Of a stretch of 8,631 bases of DNA, positions 7,650-8,631 are shown one piece after another. The position numbers and the translations under genes were made by a program. Source of the stretch: Kingella_B sp963529665. Lineage in GTDB: Bacteria > Pseudomonadota > Gammaproteobacteria > Burkholderiales > Neisseriaceae. Location of the stretch: assembly GCA_963529665.1 (NCBI GenBank), contig CAUSAG010000039.1:1-8631 (forward strand), given 5' to 3'. How positions within the stretch are numbered: position 1 is the first letter of the stretch; each line of letters begins with the position of its first letter. The notes under the pieces are model-generated. The model saw nothing but the letters and a program-made list of their open reading frames with translations. It had not been told where the DNA came from and ran no database searches.

Positions 7650-7669
7650 GCGGTTGGAAAAACGGCTGG

Positions 7670-7678
7670 ATTTTAGCA
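7670..7678 (-). promoter_or_regulatory. Candidate pnp promoter (extended -10) with a long leader
   Basis: The minus strand reads TGCTAAAAT (7678-7670), an extended -10 with TAAAAT at 5 of 6 positions. No -35 is recognisable at 17 bases, where a DUS arm lies. A start near 7663 would give a leader of about 118 nt containing two small stems (7588-7594 with 7622-7628; 7572-7576 with 7583-7587). Confidence 0.5.
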
Positions 7679-7685
7679 TAAAACG

Positions 7686-7735
7686 CGTTTTCAGGCTGCC
7701 TAACCCTGTTTGCAGGATAAGGCAGCCTGAAAACG
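7686..7735 (-). terminator. DUS-pair hairpin between erpA and pnp
   Basis: CGTTTTCAGGCTGCC (7686-7700) pairs perfectly over 15 bp with GGCAGCCTGAAAACG (7721-7735). The loop has an inner CCTG/CAGG stem (7705-7708 with 7713-7716). Both DUS copies are exact. On the minus strand GCGTTTTATG follows the 3' arm, a modest T-run. It probably ends erpA transcription; its right edge lies just upstream of the candidate pnp -10. Confidence 0.75.
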
Positions 7736-7740
7736 GTTAA

Positions 7741-7780
7741 AACCTGTATTCGCCAATGTTGCAAGCGGCAAATACAGGTT
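7741..7780 (-). terminator. Non-DUS terminator hairpin after erpA
   Basis: AACCTGTATT (7741-7750) and AATACAGGTT (7771-7780) are perfect 10-bp inverted arms, with GCC/GGC (7752-7754, 7767-7769) extending the stem after one mismatch. It starts nine bases after the erpA stop; on the minus strand the 3' arm runs into a TTTT stretch. Confidence 0.75.
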
Positions 7781-7789
7781 TGGTTTGGA

Positions 7790-8137
7790 TTAAACTGAGA
7801 ATGATGAACCGCAACCGCAGGTGGTTACGGCGTTGGGGTTGCTGCGAATCACGAATTGCGAGCCTTGCAAGCCGTCGGTGTAGTCAATTTCTGCGCCCAA
7901 AAGATATTGATAGCTCATGGGGTCAACCAGAAATTTCAGACCGTTTTTTTCAATTTCAAAGTCGTCGTCGTTTTTGATTTCGTCGAATGTGAAGCCGTAT
8001 TGGAAGCCTGAACAGCCGCCGCCGTTCACAAAAACGCGCAGCATCAATTCGGGATTATCTTCTTCGGCAATCAATTCGGCTACTTTGGTGCAGCATGAAT
8101 CGGTGAAGTTAATGGGGGATTCAAATTCTTCGGACAT
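7790..8137 (-). CDS. erpA: A-type iron-sulfur cluster insertion protein ErpA
   Basis: Cytoplasmic A-type carrier that receives Fe-S clusters from the ISC machinery and delivers them to apo-proteins; in E. coli it is needed for isoprenoid synthesis through IspG/IspH. The 115-residue length is normal. The HesB/IscA/ErpA signature is complete: FVNGGGCSGFQYGF (36-49) with Cys42, and TTCGCGSSF (105-113) with Cys107 and Cys109, the three cluster ligands. The stretch NDDDFEIEKNGLKFLVDP is typical of the Neisseria protein. AAGGAG, seven bases before the ATG at 8137, is an excellent ribosome-binding site and settles the start. Two hairpins follow the gene. Upstream, a recognisable promoter overlaps a near-palindrome and is followed by a tandem direct repeat in the leader, so regulation is likely. 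Gene orientation is divergent from rng. Confidence 0.97.
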   Translation of the reverse strand: MSEEFESPINFTDSCCTKVAELIAEEDNPELMLRVFVNGGGCSGFQYGFTFDEIKNDDDFEIEKNGLKFLVDPMSYQYLLGAEIDYTDGLQGSQFVIRSNPNAVTTCGCGSSFSV

Positions 8138-8163
8138 GATGTGTCTCCTTCGTGTGAGTGTGG

Positions 8164-8202
8164 GCGCGATATTGGGATGCGTCGCGCGATATTCAAGATG
8201 TG
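8164..8202. repeat. Tandem direct repeat in the erpA leader
   Basis: GCGCGATATT occurs at 8164-8173 and 8184-8193, exactly 20 bp apart. Similarity continues (GATGCG / GATGTG) after a one-base shift, so the unit is about 18-19 bp. It lies in the early erpA leader, just downstream of the candidate -10. Two copies at two helical turns look operator-like, but no known motif is recognised. Confidence 0.7.
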
Positions 8203-8207
8203 GGCGA

Positions 8208-8236
8208 ATTCTACTCCAAAGGAAATATTCATGCAA
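8208..8236 (-). promoter_or_regulatory. Candidate erpA promoter
   Basis: On the minus strand TTGCAT (8236-8231) is followed after exactly 17 bases by TAGAAT (8213-8208), 5/6 to the -10 consensus. A start near 8201 gives a leader of about 64 nt that contains the tandem repeat. Confidence 0.6.
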
Positions 8237-8245
8237 AATGAACAT
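8225..8245. promoter_or_regulatory. Imperfect palindrome over the erpA -35 (possible operator)
   Basis: ATATTCAT (8225-8232) and ATGAACAT (8238-8245) pair at 7 of 8 positions around a 5-base centre and overlap the candidate -35 (8231-8236). No known regulator motif is recognised. Confidence 0.35.
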
Positions 8246-8268
8246 ACGGCGTTTGCAGCAAGGCAAAA

Positions 8269-8295
8269 TGGGGGATAGGCAAATGTAATCCCCCA
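8269..8295. repeat. Small inverted repeat upstream of erpA
   Basis: TGGGGGAT (8269-8276) and ATCCCCCA (8288-8295) form an 8-bp perfect stem with an 11-nt loop. It lies between the candidate erpA promoter and the plus-strand TATAAT. Its role is unknown. Confidence 0.55.
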
Positions 8296-8316
8296 AAATT
8301 GCGCGGCGTTTTGTCG

Positions 8317-8322
8317 TATAAT
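8317..8322 (+). promoter_or_regulatory. Candidate plus-strand -10 element
   Basis: A perfect TATAAT in the erpA-rng region, with no acceptable -35 at 16-18 bases and no TG extension. If active, it would start a transcript near 8329 that meets the terminator at 8387-8439, then rng. Confidence 0.35.
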
Positions 8323-8371
8323 TTGTGCGGTTATTTGCGGTGTGGGAAATGGCTGTTTTGTGTTGTGCCAA

Positions 8372-8383
8372 AGGCAGCCTGAA
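8372..8383 (+). repeat. Single exact DUS upstream of the orphan terminator
   Basis: AGGCAGCCTGAA without an inverted partner nearby, three bases before the terminator stem. Unlike most copies here it is not part of a hairpin pair. Confidence 0.85.
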
Positions 8384-8386
8384 AAC

Positions 8387-8439
8387 TGTTTTGCAATGGT
8401 GGCGCGTTGGTTGCCATTGCAAAACATTTTTCTATTTTT
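8387..8439 (+). terminator. Orphan intrinsic terminator in the rng upstream region
   Basis: TGTTTTGCAATGG (8387-8399) pairs perfectly over 13 bp with CCATTGCAAAACA (8414-8426), loop 14 nt. A long T-tract (TTTTTCTATTTTT, 8427-8439) follows. It is not DUS-derived and is textbook in form. No plus-strand protein gene precedes it: the nearest genes upstream all run on the minus strand. It must end a short plus-strand RNA or act as a leader attenuator for rng. Confidence 0.85.
8411..8438 (+). promoter_or_regulatory. Alternative rng promoter overlapping the terminator
   Basis: TTGCCA (8411-8416, 5/6 to TTGACA) is followed after 16 bases by TATTTT (8433-8438, 4/6 to TATAAT). A start near 8445 would place the leader hairpin at the very 5' end of the rng mRNA. 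It competes with the model of a start near 8329. Confidence 0.35.
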
Positions 8440-8450
8440 GATTAACTGAA

Positions 8451-8495
8451 AGCATCGCTGGCTGCGCGGTTTTGTTCGCGTGTGTTGGCGATGCT
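8451..8495 (+). promoter_or_regulatory. Long stem-loop in the rng 5' leader
   Basis: AGCATCGC (8451-8458) and GCGATGCT (8488-8495) pair perfectly. The stem continues inward through G-U pairs, a C-G pair and a bulge to CGCG (8465-8468) with CGCG (8477-8480), around an 8-nt U-rich loop, about 18 pairs in all. It ends 14 bases before the first possible rng ATG. Confidence 0.65.
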
Positions 8496-8518
8496 CAATA
8501 GATTATTGGATGGCTATC

Positions 8519-8631
8519 ATGGCTTTTGAAACTTATCCCTTGCCGAAGGATTTGCCGCGTCCGCCCGAAACGGTGTTGGTGAACATCACGCCGCAGGAAA
8601 CGCGCGTGGCGATTTTGGAAGAGAACAATAT
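8519..8631 (+). CDS. rng: Ribonuclease G, N-terminal fragment
   Basis: Start of a gene that runs off the right edge; 37 residues are visible, ending LVNITPQETRVAILEENN. This matches the N-terminus of RNase G (E. coli: VNVTPSETRVA), a single-strand endoribonuclease of the RNase E/G family that matures the 16S rRNA 5' end and degrades some mRNAs. The S1 and catalytic domains lie outside the window. Two in-frame ATGs, 8510 and 8519, are possible. I favour 8519 because GGA at 8508-8510 sits eight bases before it, but neither site is strong. The start follows a long stem-loop and an orphan terminator, suggesting leader control. RNase E would usually start differently, though a fragment this short leaves some doubt. 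Confidence 0.8.
   Translation, partial: MAFETYPLPKDLPRPPETVLVNITPQETRVAILEENN

Overview
The window looks like chromosomal DNA of a beta-proteobacterium of the family Neisseriaceae, most likely Kingella or a close relative. The main evidence is the 12-mer AGGCAGCCTGAA in either orientation. I count about 24 copies in 8.6 kb, 15 exact and 9 with one or two changes. This matches the Neisseriaceae DNA uptake sequence (DUS) in the dialect I know as AG-kingDUS. The proteins (ProRS, ErpA, PNPase, PyrD) also read like Neisseria orthologues. The species is not determined.

Layout, left to right. (1) 1-1571, minus: proS, 3' end outside the window. (2) 1572-1792: divergent control region with three alternating DUS copies and a promoter candidate on each strand. 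(3) 1793-3247, plus: a coiled-coil/TPR lipoprotein followed 12 nt later by surE, probably one operon. (4) 3248-3371: two DUS hairpins. (5) 3372-3914, plus: an isolated rfbC/rmlC. (6) 3915-4283: non-coding boundary between convergent genes, with three DUS hairpins, an 11-bp inverted repeat enclosing a structured 50-nt segment, and a short GC-rich palindrome. (7) 4284-5285, minus: pyrD. (8) 5395-7545, minus: pnp, with a DUS-built terminator. (9) 7546-7789: pnp leader and two terminator-like hairpins behind erpA. (10) 7790-8137, minus: erpA. (11) 8138-8518: divergent control region between erpA and a plus-strand ribonuclease G gene. It holds a 20-bp-period direct repeat, an orphan intrinsic terminator and a long leader hairpin. 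(12) 8519-8631, plus: the start of rng (RNase G).

Most genes are housekeeping: tRNA charging, nucleotide metabolism, RNA turnover (pnp and rng), Fe-S cluster delivery and sugar-nucleotide synthesis. I see no phage, IS, CRISPR, toxin-antitoxin or defence system and no tRNA or rRNA. The most interesting signals are regulatory: the orphan terminator and hairpin before rng, the erpA leader repeat, the structured element at 4012-4089, and uptake sequences recruited as hairpins, as a possible -35 element and as coding sequence. ProRS also has a Pro-to-Cys change in the conserved GXXXP motif of its editing domain.
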